Below are positions 10,901 to 25,900 of a stretch of 64,000 nt of DNA, piece after piece. The notes under the pieces are model-generated. The model searched no databases. It was not told the origin of the DNA and saw nothing but the letters and a program-made list of their open reading frames with translations. The position numbers and the translations under genes were made by a program. This stretch comes from Brachypterus glaber. Lineage: Eukaryota; Arthropoda; Insecta; Coleoptera; Kateretidae. Positions within the stretch are counted from its first letter, which is position 1. Each line of letters begins with the position of its first letter. The stretch is from assembly GCA_958510825.1 (NCBI GenBank), contig OY294047.1:43298006-43362005 (forward strand). Reading direction: 5' to 3'.

Positions 10901-13900
10901 TGATCGGTAAATTGGTTTTCGAGAAATCGTGGTCACCGCAAAAAAAGGCGTTTCGGGGCAAGGGCCATGGTTCCACAATTTTCCGAATTTTCCAATAAAA
11001 CACATCAAAACATATACTATTATATATTTTGTAGGTCGTTCGAACTAATCTGTGATTACATACCTGAAAAAATATCAATAAAAACCCTTAATTTTCCCGA
11101 GCCACAAGGCAATTTTCAACATGTATATGTTCCGTTATGTAAAGAAAAATACCAATGATTTTGCTACGGTTGGCCAAGTAAATAATCGAGACACAAGAAA
11201 TCAAAATGTTTTACATGCACCAACTCATAACTATGCGCAAGTTAGAAATTCTACCAAAATTAAATCTATCAGGCTGTACAACAATTTGCCAAAATATTTA
11301 AAGGAATTAAACAGCTTTTCTCAATTTAAAGCAAATACAAAGATTTTTTTTAAATCAATTTTTTTTTTAGTCTATCTGAGTTTTTAGATAAAAGGTGGAA
11401 TTAAATATTTTTAACTTGTACTATTTTATATTATTTGTCTGTTTATTAATTAATTAATTAATTTACTTTAAGATATATATATATCTGTATTTGACATTAT
11501 CCTATATGTAAGTCTATGTCTATTATTATTATTAACCCCTTAAAGTGTTTCATGGTTTGCTAGTTAGCAATCTGCAATCATATTTTTTACGTTTGAAGGA
11601 AAATTAATTATTGAATGAATTTCTCACCTGTGTCTTCTCATGACTGTGCGCCAAACCAGTCAAGAACCTCAAAATGTACTTTAGAGCCGGCTTCGAAATG
11701 AAATCCTTCAACTCATCACTATCGGTCCTCAACAACGTCGGCTTCACACACGGCGCGTGCATCGTGACGTACTCCAACGCATCCTTGACTATGTTCAGGG
11801 AGATAATATAGTCCTTCAGCGTGTTTCCGATCGCGTTCTTTTCGATTCCATTCGTCAGAACGCAGAACATTTCCAGTTTTTGCTGATCCTCGTGCGTGTG
11901 ATCGAAATCGTATTTATTAAAATCGAAACAGGGTTTGAAATGTTCCAGGAGGATTATCATTTTCTCCTGGTTCCCGTAGACTAGAGCGGCTAGCACCCTG
12001 GTGAGATGCATCATGACCGATTGGTTATTACGGACATTCGATTGGGTGGTGCAAGTGAGAAGGGATTTAACGTATTCGGGACCTCCGAAGGTTTGGGAGA
12101 ATTTTTCGAATTTTTCCAAAGACTCACTTGTTGCTTTGGATAGGACGGTTTCCATTATCTAAATAGAAATAAATTAAGATAATTATTGAAAAGTTCAAGT
12201 TACTTAGTAACAAAGGTTTGCAAATTTAATTTAACTACTTTTTTTTACCGACTTTTCCACATATATTTTATTTCCAGTCTTTTTTTAATTAATTTTTAAA
12301 TTCCCAGGTTTAAAATTCCCTGATTTTTTAGCAACATTCTAAGAATTCCGTTACTTTTCACAAACAAATATTCTTCCAGGTCAGTCTGACTTTAAAATTA
12401 AATTGAAAATACTGTATGACACGCGGACCGAAAAATTTTTTTTTCGGCCTCATGGGGTTGCCGGTCTCATTTTCACTCCACCGATTATCGGAGCGTTCAA
12501 GTATTACGTAACGCGCTAGGGGGGGGGGGTTCTCGAAAACGTTACGCCGCGTTATAGAGGGGGGGGGGGGGTGTCAGTAAAAATGTTACGTAACACTTAA
12601 AAAATTATAAACTTATAAAATGTTTATTGGATCACGTTTTTAACAATGGTCTAGGATTAAAGAGACGGATTCCTTGCAAATTTTATTGCACACGGCGTGG
12701 TTAACAGTTAACTAAATCCTCTAAACAAAAACAATTAGAGATGGAAAAACATAGCCAATAACCGGTTTTCGGTTAACCGGTTTCGGAAATTACATCAGAC
12801 CGGTTTTGGGTTAAAACACCGAAGCAATAACCGGTTGAAAACCGGTTTAAACCATAAAGCAAAATTTAATTTAATTTTTTTTACTTTTTGTAAAATTTTA
12901 CGTAACAAATAGGGGGGGGGTCTCGAAAATGTAACGCCGCGTTACATGGGGGGGTCAAAAATGGCCAAATTTTGCGTTACGTGATACTTGAACGCTCCCT
13001 AATCACGGTTTTCCGTTATTCACTTTTAGTTCGACTTTGGAAAACAATTAGTTTTCTTGTACAATTTCTTTACTTAAAATGTAAATATCAACTTAAAATC
13101 AAAAATTCTATTGAGCGAAACGTTTTTTAGTAGCAAAAAAGGGTCACGTGACCCCCGTAACTTTTTAATAGGTTAATTTGAACAAACATTACATTTTCTT
13201 GTTTATTAACTGAAACTAGATGAAACGTTGCAAGCACCCTGTCAAAACATCGGCACTATTGTACACCATCTAGTTTGCAAATTTCAAACTAGGTGTTTTG
13301 TTTGATTTTAAATTCTGTATCTTTAAAACATTATATTCTAGCAAAAAACTGCATATAACATTTTTTATAGGGCTTAAAAAGAGCTTTTATTTAAAATATA
13401 ATTTTTTGAAATCGGGTTATAAATATGTGAGATATGCTAAACAACGCCAGTATCTCGAAAACAATGCGTTTTAGGAAAACGTTTTTGAAAACATTTTTTG
13501 ACCAATTTAAAATTATCTTTTATATAATTGCTAAATTAACCAAATACAATAATAATTGCCTTAATTATAAACAAAAAACGCTAAAAATAGGAGTTTTACC
13601 CTATTTTTACCCCCTTACTCCCAATCGTTTACCCCCAAAATCTAATCAGCTCTTCGGAACACGATAAGAAACAATATGCAAAAAACCGCGTCGATATCTC
13701 ATGTAGAAATGGAGTTAGAGAGTTTACACCCAGACAGACAGATAGACAGACAGACGCAATTTTTTTTTACTGATTTCGATGGTCTAAAACGTCGAGAAAT
13801 GTGAAAAAAAACGTGGTCAAAGATTTTGACTTTTCGGCGAAGATTTCAATACATCGGCACTCTTAGTAGCACTAAGTGCCGATGTAAATAAAGGGTGGTT

Positions 13901-16900
13901 TAATCTAAAAATACAAAAAAATATCGAGTACGGTTGGAAAACCGTGCCTCGTAACTGGAGGCTTAAAACATATTAATGTTATTGCGGTTTTGCTTTACTT
14001 GTACGTTTAAGATAAGGTTTTTTGTAAACTTACATCTAATAACTGTTCTGTAACAGCAGCTTGACTAGAATCATCTCCTTCAAGGCACATCTGCAGCGTT
14101 CTGAGAAACACTTCCATGGCGCCCAGTTGCGGTTGTATCAAAACCTCTTGACACCGGCTGACTTTAACACTTAACCTAAACAATTTCAACAAAACTTGCA
14201 AAAGCGGCCTGGTGCGCCACACGTTCTGGATGGCGCCCAACCTTTTGACCATAACCTTCAAACCTCCACAGCCTGCGAGCACGTTCGCCATTTTGTAAAC
14301 CTCCTCATTGTCCACGGCACTTTGTGACTTGTTACTTAACGTCTCGATGAATTCCTCGGTGGCATCTCCGAGAAGACCACGCATTCTGTACACAACCCGC
14401 ATGGGGTCGTGGTCACCACCTTCGGCCATCCAGATTTTCTTGTAGACGTCTTTCACTGGGAGGTCCAGACTTATTATTTTGTTGTTCACCAGGAGTTCCA
14501 TGCCATTGTCATCCTCTAAGAGGGCTACAAGTTCACAGTCCTGGCAGATTTTATTCTTAACATCTCGCATCAAAGGTCCTAAGCCTCCCTCTAAGCTGGA
14601 GTATGGATTACCCAGCATTCGACCTGTAAAAATATTTATTTTTGCAAAAATAAACAAGCCGTGAAGATATGTAATGCTACACATGCCATTATATACTATT
14701 CACAGTAAATTGTATATCGCATTTTCCCAAATACATAAAAAAAATAATTAAAAAAAATTAAAAAAATCAAAAATACAAAAAGTACTTTTTTTTTTAATTT
14801 TCTTTTCGCAAAAAACGAAAAAATTTTGAAAAAAAAAAATTTTCAAAAACCAAACTTAGAAAAAGTCTTATTCAATTTTTTTTATTTTTCTCTAAAGATT
14901 AAAAAAAAAAAAATAAAAATTACAGTTTAACCCCCCATAACTTTTTTGTTTTTGGGGATTTTATTTTCAAAATTGGTAGAATTGATCCTAATAAGTTACG
15001 TTAATCGTTATTTTCTTTTAGCTTTTTTCGATTTTTTTAAAAAGTTTAACCCCCCATGACTTTTTTGTTTTTGAGGGGATTACTTTCAAAAACAATAGGT
15101 ATCTTCCCTCGTGAAACCTGATTTTTTCCTGAAATTTTCAAGTCCATCGGATTATTCTTTCTCGAGTTATCATGTTCACAAAAATCGTGACATCAGACAG
15201 ACGTCTGTCTAGACAGACGGACATTTAAAATAAAAAATTGATTATTTTTTCATGAAAAAAATTTTAATCCAAGAGTTTTTTGTCTAGGACGATTTTTGAA
15301 AATTCGAAACTACCATTTAAAAAGAGTCTGCTTGTTTATACAAGTAAAAAGCTTTTAAAATTATACAAATACTATAGTATTATTACCTTGTAAAAAGTCT
15401 TCTTGCTGAGGATCCTTCTCCAGAGTAAGGAAAAATTCACCAACATCATTTTCTTCTGGATATATAATAGAACACAACCTCTCAAATATAAAAACTGGCG
15501 TAAGAATATCTTGAAGACTATATTTCTTCACCGTTTTTATACAAACAGCCATAAATTGCTTGGTTTCTTTTTCCGTTCCGGTAGTCATTTCTTCCAACAG
15601 TTCTAATAGCTTCTCCTGGGTATCATCTATCAATCTAGTTCGTTGTACGACCAACCTGCGAAGCGATAAGTACCCGTTAAGTACCGCCGCTACAAGCCTA
15701 CTCTTGTACTGCCTTCTGATGGCCGGGTCGTCCAAAAATGAGGCCAGAAGTTCCGTAAGTTGATTTAACGCGTAGCCTTGGGCAAGATCGGTGGTCAAGG
15801 TGGTTTCCTCCAAGCGGTGAAGTTTTTCTATCTCTTGCGTGATGAAATTAGCGAAGATCAGCAAAGCACCTTGAAGCGTCAAGAATTGTTTCCATGGTAC
15901 TTCTTGGATCAGATTTTGATAAAGGACTAAAAATTCGGCAGCACTTTCACCAGCAATGCTCAATTCGTCCAGGTAAATAGACATTACGTAGATAATGTCC
16001 TTTTTACGCTCTGGAGTATCGCACAGCAATTCAACTATGTTGCAGACGACTTGTCTGGCTAATCGTGAGCTTGGATTGAACATGACTTCCTTCATCCAGG
16101 CCAAACCGTTTATAGAAGCCGCGGGAGACGGTAGTGGTTTTTTCAAACGCTTGCGCCATCTCTTGCCGTATTTTTCCATGAGATACAAAGAATGAATTTC
16201 TGCTTTTGATGTTGGTAATGGCGCAGGTTCTGGTGTGATCTAAAAGTAAAAGAAGAAAGAAAAAATATTGATGAAAAAACAGTAAAGATGGTTTTATAAA
16301 TAAACTAAGCCGAATTAATAACTTTTACGTTGTAAACAGGGGTATCTCGGTTATTATAAGAGATACAATGTCCTGACATTTTCGGTTATTTAATTATCGC
16401 AAAAAATAAATAAAAATTCCGAGTTTCGTTTTTATTTTTTTCAGAGAAAACCGACAAAGCTAGACGTCTAGACGTTTTTAATTAAAACATTGCTAAGGTA
16501 CTTCTTTGCAAGGAATCTAAATCTGTTATCACATTTTTCATTATATTTTAGATGCAAGAGTTACAACAGTTAACTTCGTTTCTTCTTAAGGGCGCTATTT
16601 TGGATTATTACATTTTTGAATACACTCTTTTTTCTGATTACGATAATGTATCACACAAGTTTCACAAAAAATACGCTTGAAAATTAACCTTACTGGTGAG
16701 ATTATATGATATTTAAAAATTATTAAAATAATAATTAATAAAAGGATGCTCAGCAAAAAAAGCTGTTAAACTGTGGTAAGTTAAGACCCATAAAACCGAG
16801 GTCTGTAAAGTTTACGTAACGTAAAATTTTTCAAGGCAGATCTGCTCTTGTCGAATGTTAGTCTAGTCAAGCTTTTGACATAAAAAATGTAATTTATCCA

Positions 16901-19900
16901 ATACATACAGATAATAAGACAATTACCAGCTTTATTTTAAATAGATAAACTCAATAATAACTCCCGCGTGGCTTTTACTTTATTGAGTGGAGAATTATTT
17001 ATTTTACCCACTCAACTGTCACTTGTCAAATTATTTTCTTGTAAATGTCATTAAAATTTTTAATAAAAATATGAATTCCTAAGCTATTTATTGGATAAAA
17101 CCTCATGGGTAAACCGATATTGCCCTCTCGAAAATTAACAGGTTAATTTTCTCATGGGCAATATCTTACTTTACCCACTAGTACCATAAATAACTATTTT
17201 CAACTTACCTCCGGTAATTTACTCTTCCATGCCTCAAACGAATGATTGGGATCCTTTTCCAACCATTTATGAACGTTAATAGCCACCGCCGCTGTAAGCG
17301 ACGTCCTCGAGGTAATACCCGAACCGTTCTGCTTCTCTTTGCTTTTCTTCCCGTTGTTCTCCGGCGGTTTGATCAACAGTTGCAGTATCTTCAGACAAGG
17401 CAAAATAATACTTTCCATCACCAGAGGGCTCATCGAATTTTCGCAAGCTTTCAAAAACAGTTCCATCATACAACGCAACTTCAGTTCCCAGCATTCGTCT
17501 TCTTTCTGCACCAGTGCTGCCAATAGATGCATCTCGTGTCGAACTCCCGAACCTAAATCGTCACTATTCATATGCATATCTAAACTCAGCTTAATTCTAA
17601 CCATAAGCATGTTGCAAAGTTCTTCGGTTGCCACGTGATTATCTCTTGTCAATACGCAGAGTAATTGTCGTACTTCTTCTTGTGTTTGAACGCTGCCCTT
17701 TCGTAAGTTATTCCACACCAATTCCTGGATTAAGCCTTTCTTCCATAAAATTTCCCTGGTTGTGGGGTTTGTCGCTAAGGCACGAAGTAAAGTCAAACAG
17801 TGTTCTGTTGCAGCCAAAGAACAACCATAACATCTATGTATAAAAGAGTGTACAGGTGGCTTGGATTCATCTTCTTCTTCGTTATTTTTTAACAGCAAAG
17901 CGGCTTTAGGCAACTCTATATCCCGGTGTTTTCTATCATAGGCTACTAGCTCCTTTCTGGATACCAAAACCTTCTGTATAATCTTACTCAACTCTTCAAA
18001 TGAAGTTTTACACTCATTACAATACTGTTGAGCCAACATTTGAATTGTTTTGTTGACTTTAACTTGGTTATTCGCGGCTGCAGTCGTGGATACAGCGTTA
18101 GTACCGCTAGTACCGGAAGATGACGGTTCGTTATCTCTTCTATCCGTACGATGTTCAGTTATTTTAAGTACCAAAGATTCGAGGGTTGGTTTGTTTGAAA
18201 TCAGTTGTTTGTAAACCCTATCCGCTTTTTCTAAAAGAGTGTTGATGCTGGAAACTGTTTTCTTTCGATCTTCGTCGTTCTCTATGGGTTCTACCGCGCA
18301 ACAAGATTTAGCTAACAGCGTGAAGTCAAATTTAGCGTACTTACAAAAACCGCAAGCGTGGCATAAGAAAGGATCCTTTTCGTCGTAGTTTATAGCGCGA
18401 CATTTGTGACACTGGAATACGTTTTCGCCACAGTTGGCGCACACACCGGGGTTTGCCGGTACTGAAGTACTACAACGTGGACATTGCAAGGTTTCGCTTG
18501 AAGCTTGGATATTTTCAAAGAAATCTGAATACTCAATCATCAAGTTGCAAGCCACTATAGGCAGCGGGAATTCAATTTTAACCTCGGCTTGTCCAGATTG
18601 TAAGTTAACTTTTTTGGCTTTGTGCCATAAAGCTGGTTTATTTTTAAGTTCCACCACGGCTTGAACATTGCGATTGTTGTAGTATATGTTAATAGTTCTG
18701 ACCATTTTGGTACGTTTTAAATCACCTATACGTACGGTAATTTTACTAATGGTATGACTGCTCAAAAGTTTCACAATTTGCGTAGTAGTAGTGAATTTTG
18801 AATCTACTTTGATAGAACTTAGTTTGATGGTCGAAAATGGTACTTCCGGATTGTTGCAGACTAAACATGGTTCAGATTCTAGGTAGTACCCTTCTAGATC
18901 AACGAATTGACTCATATGTGCGTAAAGATTGGAATTTGGATGGTGAGCTAGAAGTTTGTTTTGCGCTCTAAGTACTGAAACTGCCTTTTCTACATATTCG
19001 CTAATTTGAGGCGAACCTTGTTTAATTTGAGTATATTTCAAAGAGAAATATCCTAATAAATCGACAAATTGCGCAGCTTTTCTACCGTAGGCGGGCAATA
19101 ACGGCCACAACTGCCATAAAAGCTCCAACAGCGCCTCTTGTTCTGAAACCTTGGAGTTTTTATAAACAGCGAGCACTAAAGCATGCGCTTGCCAACGGAC
19201 GCTAGTGGTGTTAGTTTCCAGCATGAAAGTTTTGACAAACCGTGCAAAAACTTCCTTCGAAACTTGCTTGTTTATCTGTTCCACCAAGGAGATGCAGCTC
19301 GTTTCCTCAAACAAAGCATCTGCGGCGGAATCGTCCGATTTTTCACGATCTTTTCTGGACGACGAAGAAGTTTTAGTACTGGTTGATTCAGTTTTGATAG
19401 GTTTGATGTTTGTATCAGGTACAATTGCGCCTTTTAAGAGTTGTAAAATCGTCGGGGTTACTCCTTCATCTAATAAACAACTGACTTTAAAGAGGAAGGG
19501 TATAACATCTTCTTGATGTAAACAAAATCTTTGCCAGTTTCCGGTACGACCTGCCGAAATTTCCAGGCAGGATTTCAGGTGTTCAATTAGTTCGACAAGA
19601 GAATCGTAGGGTAAAGACAGAGCATGTTGAACGTCGACTCCTGGTTGATAGCCTCCTTTTGCGCAACACTGGTTAATTCCCTTCATGTGAGTGTTCAAAC
19701 TGTGAAGATCTCGCAACTGACGGTACTTTTCTTTACTGCCGCAAATATACAATAGTAATTTCCGGACTTGTCTTCGAATGAACGGCGTCTGCGTGATCAT
19801 CATATATTCGCAAAGATAGCGGTACCAAGTACTATCGAAAGCCACCGATACAGATTCCAAAACTTCCGAGTGCTTGATTATCTGGTAGGGAAGTCTCAGA

Positions 19901-22900
19901 GCCATTTCGGTGAGAAGTTGAGGGTACGTATGGAAAACATCCGTAGAATGTTCTTTGACGAACTGTCTCAGGAAAAACGGCGTCATATCTGGGGGAGAAT
20001 AAGGTAAGTTTTCTTTTAACAAGTTACCAGTAACGTTACCACTAGAGTCGTCGGAGGGGGTTTTCTTCCAATATTCTAGCAAGGACTGCAATAACTTGTT
20101 ACAATCGTTTATTATATCGGCTCGGTGCAAAAACGTGGCAGTTTCACGACAGACGAAGGTACCGTTGTCCGTCGGTTTACTGGAAGAACCTGCAGAAGAG
20201 CCGGTTTTCGACCTGGACATAAAGACGCTGAGAAGACGCATTAAAATCAACTGAACTTCTCGTTGTTGGGTACGCACGGCGACGTCTTCGGCGTTGGCTT
20301 TTTCGGCTTGGACTTCCACCACAATGGAGGTCAGAAGGGATATGAGGCAAGTCCAGTCGCGTTCTGATTGACCATCTAGGTCAGATGTAAGTTGCAGAAC
20401 AACCTTAAAAGAAAATGTAAAAAAACCTGTACATGAGTTCCTTTTTTTTGTACAAATTATGATAAGTAGGCAATCATTATTACCTGGAAATATCGAATTT
20501 AAGTGCTGTTTTAATGAATGTACTTACCTGTAAAAATGGTATACCTCTAACTCCATCAACTTTTCTCAACTTTGGCAAATACTGTATCAACCTTTCAAGA
20601 AGCTGCAAGCGCAAAACGTGCAAGCGGCTGGTGTTCTCGGACTCGTTGTCCACGTCATCAGGTTGGCTGGATTCGGTCTCTGGAGCTCCGCAGTTCGTGT
20701 TCGCTAGCGAACTTGTGTCGGATCGGATGCCCATGGGCAGGGCTTCCTGTATGTTATCACCGTAGGCGGAGCTACGTCCGGAAACGTTGTGCTCGCCGGT
20801 GATGCTTTCCACGCCGCTGCCGCCGCTTTCTGAGCCTGCACTTCCACCCTAAGAAGGAAATATTTAAATAAACGTACTCCCGAATGGGAGTAAAGATTCT
20901 AATCTTACCTGTTCCGCTGGTGAAGTCCTTAAAGTAGACCCGTCGGTGGCAGCCGTCGAACCTTCGTCGTCGGATCCTGCCGCCGAGGCGGTTGTATCGC
21001 TAAAATGTCCCGCTTCCTGCGCCTGCGCGTTTTGCGCGACCTGCGCCAAACCATCTTGGCCCATTTGCACTTGGAGGCTGCGCAAAGTATTTTGACCTGG
21101 TGCACCGATCTCGTGTTCCTGCAAGCTTAAAGCTATGGCCAGTTCGACCATCGTTTCGTCGTCTGCGTCTGGAGGTATGTCGAGTAGTGGTGGAAAACCT
21201 ACACCACCTCCTAAAAATTTCAAAATATTTGGTTGGAAACTAACTTATATAATAATTAATTTGATAATTTTAAAACACTGATAAGTTAAAATCTAATTAA
21301 GTTTAAACTCTAAATATAAATATGAAGAAAAACTTACCTAATAGTGCTTCCAGTGGATTGATGTTCATATTTTCTCCTTGTTGCAACATAGCAATCGGTT
21401 CAACGGCATCAACTTCATAAGATTGCGATCTTGAAGGTCCATCCTGACTCGACTGTGCTGAAGTTGAAGGTTGCTTTCTCTCGGCCAGCTCGTTTTTATT
21501 TAACGGAGGCGTGGCACAATGTGGAGGACTCGGTATAAACACCCTTTTCCTTCTACTCTTTGGTTTCAATACTTTACATAACGCTTGTTTAGCGCTGAAC
21601 GCAATAGTCGAGTCCTTACATAGTAACAGTTGCAAATACACGCCGATAGTTATGTTACTGTATGTATCGCAACTGTTAAATGCATGTACTATTTCCACTA
21701 GAGCATGTACGACTTGCTCGGTGTGTTTCAAGCCCGGTACTACCACTGGCGCTAGGTTAGGATTTTCTGGGTTCATTGCATGTAGTGTCCATAAAACGTC
21801 CATAAGTTGCAGGAGTAAATGGTTGCTTTTTTCTTTCGGTGTTGCAGTTTTAGGTTCCAACGGATCATCGAGCACGACATCTTGTATGGATGTGTGCGAA
21901 TCCGCGAATCTAACCAAATTTTGTGGTCTAGAAACGGCGATTCCCCGAACTATCAATACCAATCTATAGTAACTCTCCGCATCTATTTTACTGTCAGGTT
22001 TCTCCGTCATTTCGGATAAAGTGTTCAGTACATGTTGCAACAGCGCTACGTCTTTGTACGTGTGGTACGACTGTTTGGAGTTGTGGAGGGACGAAATCAG
22101 AGCTTTGGAGTGGATTTGGATCGACGGTGGGGTTGCGAGGGTTAGGAGTTCCGTAGCTATTATTAAAGTGAACTGTCTGTGCTGCGCTAGTTTTTCGTCT
22201 GCTGTTGGTAACGAGAATGATCCGTCAAGGGATTCCAAAATACTTACTGCCAATCTAAAACAATGGTGTTATTCAATATTATTGTTACCTAACTTTATAA
22301 AAGAAATATTTAAACATAAGTGATTTTGACAGGAATCAACCTTTTTTAAATTTTTAATTTCATCTTTCTTACCTTTCGATTTTATTCAATTGGTTTAACT
22401 CGCTGGTCACATTATCGGCTTCAGTAGACGGATTGACCACTTGTACAGTTGAACTACTCGTAGCAGCAATATTTTCTTCGGATTCTTCCGGCCAGCCGAA
22501 AGAGTCCTTCGTTTTTCCGTAAATCTTAATACTGTCGACCATTGTTAGAGTTTCTGGGTCTTGAGACGGTCCAAATTGGATGTTTAGTTTTTTATCCGCT
22601 TGGAGGCATTCTTCCCTTGACAGTGGTATGTCGTACCTGCAGCAAAATATAGGTCAAATAATGTAAAAATCAAAATTATAAAAAATTTAATATATTTAGA
22701 ACCTAGGATTATATTACATACCATCGACTCCTGGTGACAGCTATGGGGATGATCCGGTTGAAGACCTCGATGAAGGTCGGTACTCGTTGGATGTCTTGAC
22801 TGCCGACAAGTATGCGCATTCCAGTCATCACCATGTTTGATTCGTTGTTGGTGACTTCAACTGTAAAACCTGAGATAAGAAGTTTTATATAAAACAATAT

Positions 22901-25900
22901 TTTCTAGATATTTTAAGTCTCAAAGTTTGAAAACATTTAAATTAAAAAAAAAATGAATAATACGGTTTTGCCTAAACTAATTTATAACTTTTCTATGCAC
23001 GTGACTATACGCCCCCAAGCACCCGCAAATTTGTTTTTTTTTTTGGGGTGAAAAAAAGTATAAACGAACAGGCTTATTCTTTTTGGAATTAGTAAATTTA
23101 TACACAAAACTATAAAAAATCACATTTATTGTTATAAATGTTCTGGCAATATTTTTTACAAAAAAATCAAAATTTTCCTAAATGTATAAAAACCAGCTGC
23201 AAGCACCTTGTTATGAAATAGAAATTTGTGTGATAGGCGACCAATAACACACCTGCGTGTTGCATAATTTATTAAAGTTTAAAAGTCGTATCTCCAAAAC
23301 GTTATATTCTAGCAAACACTGTATGTAATATTTTTGTAGGGCTTAAAAGAGCTTTCATTTGAAATATAAATTTTTTAAATCGGTTTATAAATGAGTTATT
23401 CAAAAAAAAAACATTTTACTGCTTTAAACGCTAATATCTCGAAAACAGTGTATTTTAGGAAAAATTGCTTATAACATTTTTTGAGCAATTTAAAAATTTT
23501 TTTCGTATAGTTGCTAAATTAATAAAATAAAATAATAATTAACTTAATTATAACAAAAAAACGCTAAAATAGGAGTTTTACCCCATTCTTAACCCCAAAA
23601 TCTAATCAGCTCTTCGAAATATGATAAGAAACAATATGCAAAAAACCACTTGTCGATATCTCTTTTAGAAATAGAGTTATCGAGTTTACACTCAGACAGA
23701 CAGACGGACGCAATTTTTTTTTCTGAATTAAACTCATAAAGGTCTAAAACGTCGAGAAATGTAAAAAAAAGATGGTCATAGATTTTGACTTTTCGGCGAA
23801 GATTTCAATACATCGGCACTCTTAGTAGTACTAAGTGCCGATGTAAATAATATAAAAAATTCGTTTTATTACACTATAGGAACAGTTGTAAATTAAAAAA
23901 CTTGCCGTAAGCGGTATGACTAAAGGCGCCTTTTCACGGAGCAATTTATACGCAAGTTTGGTGCTATGCCAGTTTGCTGCCAGATATAGCATGAGGACAA
24001 TTACACATTCATTTGCCTTTTCACGGAGCAAGTTGTACGCAAGTTTGATGCTATATATTGCAAGTTAAACAATGCTGCCAACCAGACAATTTTGACGTGT
24101 CTCTGCATTTGTTGACAAAAACATAAAAAACATGCTTTTTTATGGAAGCTTTTTAGTTAGACAGACCGGCCTATTAATAATAATAATAATTAACATGTCC
24201 AGTTGCTACTATATTAGTAAAGAGAAATCGATTTAGTAACCACGAAAAAACTATAAATCTTGCATCAAAATCGTCGAAAAATAGAACTTGTTCTAATAAT
24301 TTGATGGCTCGAAAATAGCATCAAATTTGCCTGAAGGCATGCGCAGTGACTGAATCATTCTTGCAACAAAATTGCATAGCACCAAACTTGCGTACAAATT
24401 GCTCCGTGAAAAGGCGCCTTAAATCTAAATATTTTATTTACCTAAAGGCCTATTGCAGGCGACGTAGAGTCCCGTAGTGTTCAACCTGTGTTTCAGTTGA
24501 TTACAATTGTAGATTTGCAGAAGATCATTTCCACCAATTTCTACGTCGTTCATGGTGACGCAATGTTCGAAAAAGTCCACCGGGACTGCGATCGAGCTGG
24601 AGGATTTTCCCGATTTTATGGCTTTCTTCTTCTTCGGTTTCGAAGAAGTATTTGGTATAGTTGGTTGTATGTTGGGCGACATCCAGAAGTCTGTAAAATG
24701 ATTGAGTAATTTTAACTGGATAACTAGAGAAGGTAACAAATCGCAACTTTTTTTTCCCTGATCTGAAAGTAAGTTTTTCTTACTAATCCAAATCAGACTT
24801 TTCAGCCTTAGACTAGAGTGCCTTAAAAAAAAAGGCCATATTAAGGCTCTCTACCTTTGACTAACATCCCTACTCTAAATTTCCCTACTCCCTGTGCGTC
24901 GGTTTGCAACACACGTAACATTGTGTAGCTTTTAGATGCACGCCTATATAATATATTATTAATTTCTATATGTAGTTTTCAAGCCTTGGCGTAGTACAGT
25001 TCATTTCAACAAAACTGGAAAAGTGGGGTTATAAAAAAAATTACATTGTGAACTATCTTTCATTTGACAAATATTTGTTTACTTGTTAATAAATTTAGTG
25101 TCAATATTGTTATTGCCACATCAATGTCAAAGTCAAAAAATGTTGGTGTATTTTTTTTAAATTGGGAGAGATAAAGCAGAAAAACAAGAATACTCGAAGA
25201 ATACTGGTGTAAAACCCATAATTATAATTTTTAAATTAAAGAACTATGAGGAATACCTAGTTGTAGGAGACCAATATACTAGTAGTGTTTTTAAAAATAA
25301 AGGTATTTAAAACAAGTTTATTAGATACAAAATATATTGATAAGGGGATTTAATAATAGACATTTTAGAATAGGGATATTTTAGAGCAGAAATACAGTAA
25401 TTAACAATAGAGATACGCTTCAAAATCCAAATAGTATTTACTAAACACAAATGCATAGAATAACATATGATTTTTGACATGGTTAAACTAACCTTATTTT
25501 TCAAACAGGCATAACCCCATTTAAGTAATCCACATTCACACAAATAAATTTTATGGAAAACATGAAATTTTACTTAACCCCACTTTTCCAGTTTTGTTGA
25601 AATCAACTGTACTTCATATTCCCGTAATGGCTTACAATTTTACTTTTGTTTGGCTTGGGAAAAAAATTATTTGTATAATATAATTTTAATCATTTTATTA
25701 CATTATTTAGTGGCTATTAAACATGTTTTGTCATAACACATTAATAAATTGACAAACAAGCTTTTTGGCGAAGAAAAAATGACTCGGCCGAAATGGCAAA
25801 ATTTCATAAAAATCGCGCGGCAGATAGTGTTAAAAAAAAATAACAAGATTTTGAAAATATTAGGGTATGTATAAATATTTTTTAATTTTTCTTGGTTTGT

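Noticed and set aside
17200..20322. Long open frame starting at 20322 as a separate 1040-residue protein
   Set aside because: It is exon 26 of poe. The apparent start is a GTG codon inside the exon; the acceptor is at 20404 and the frame joins exons on both sides.
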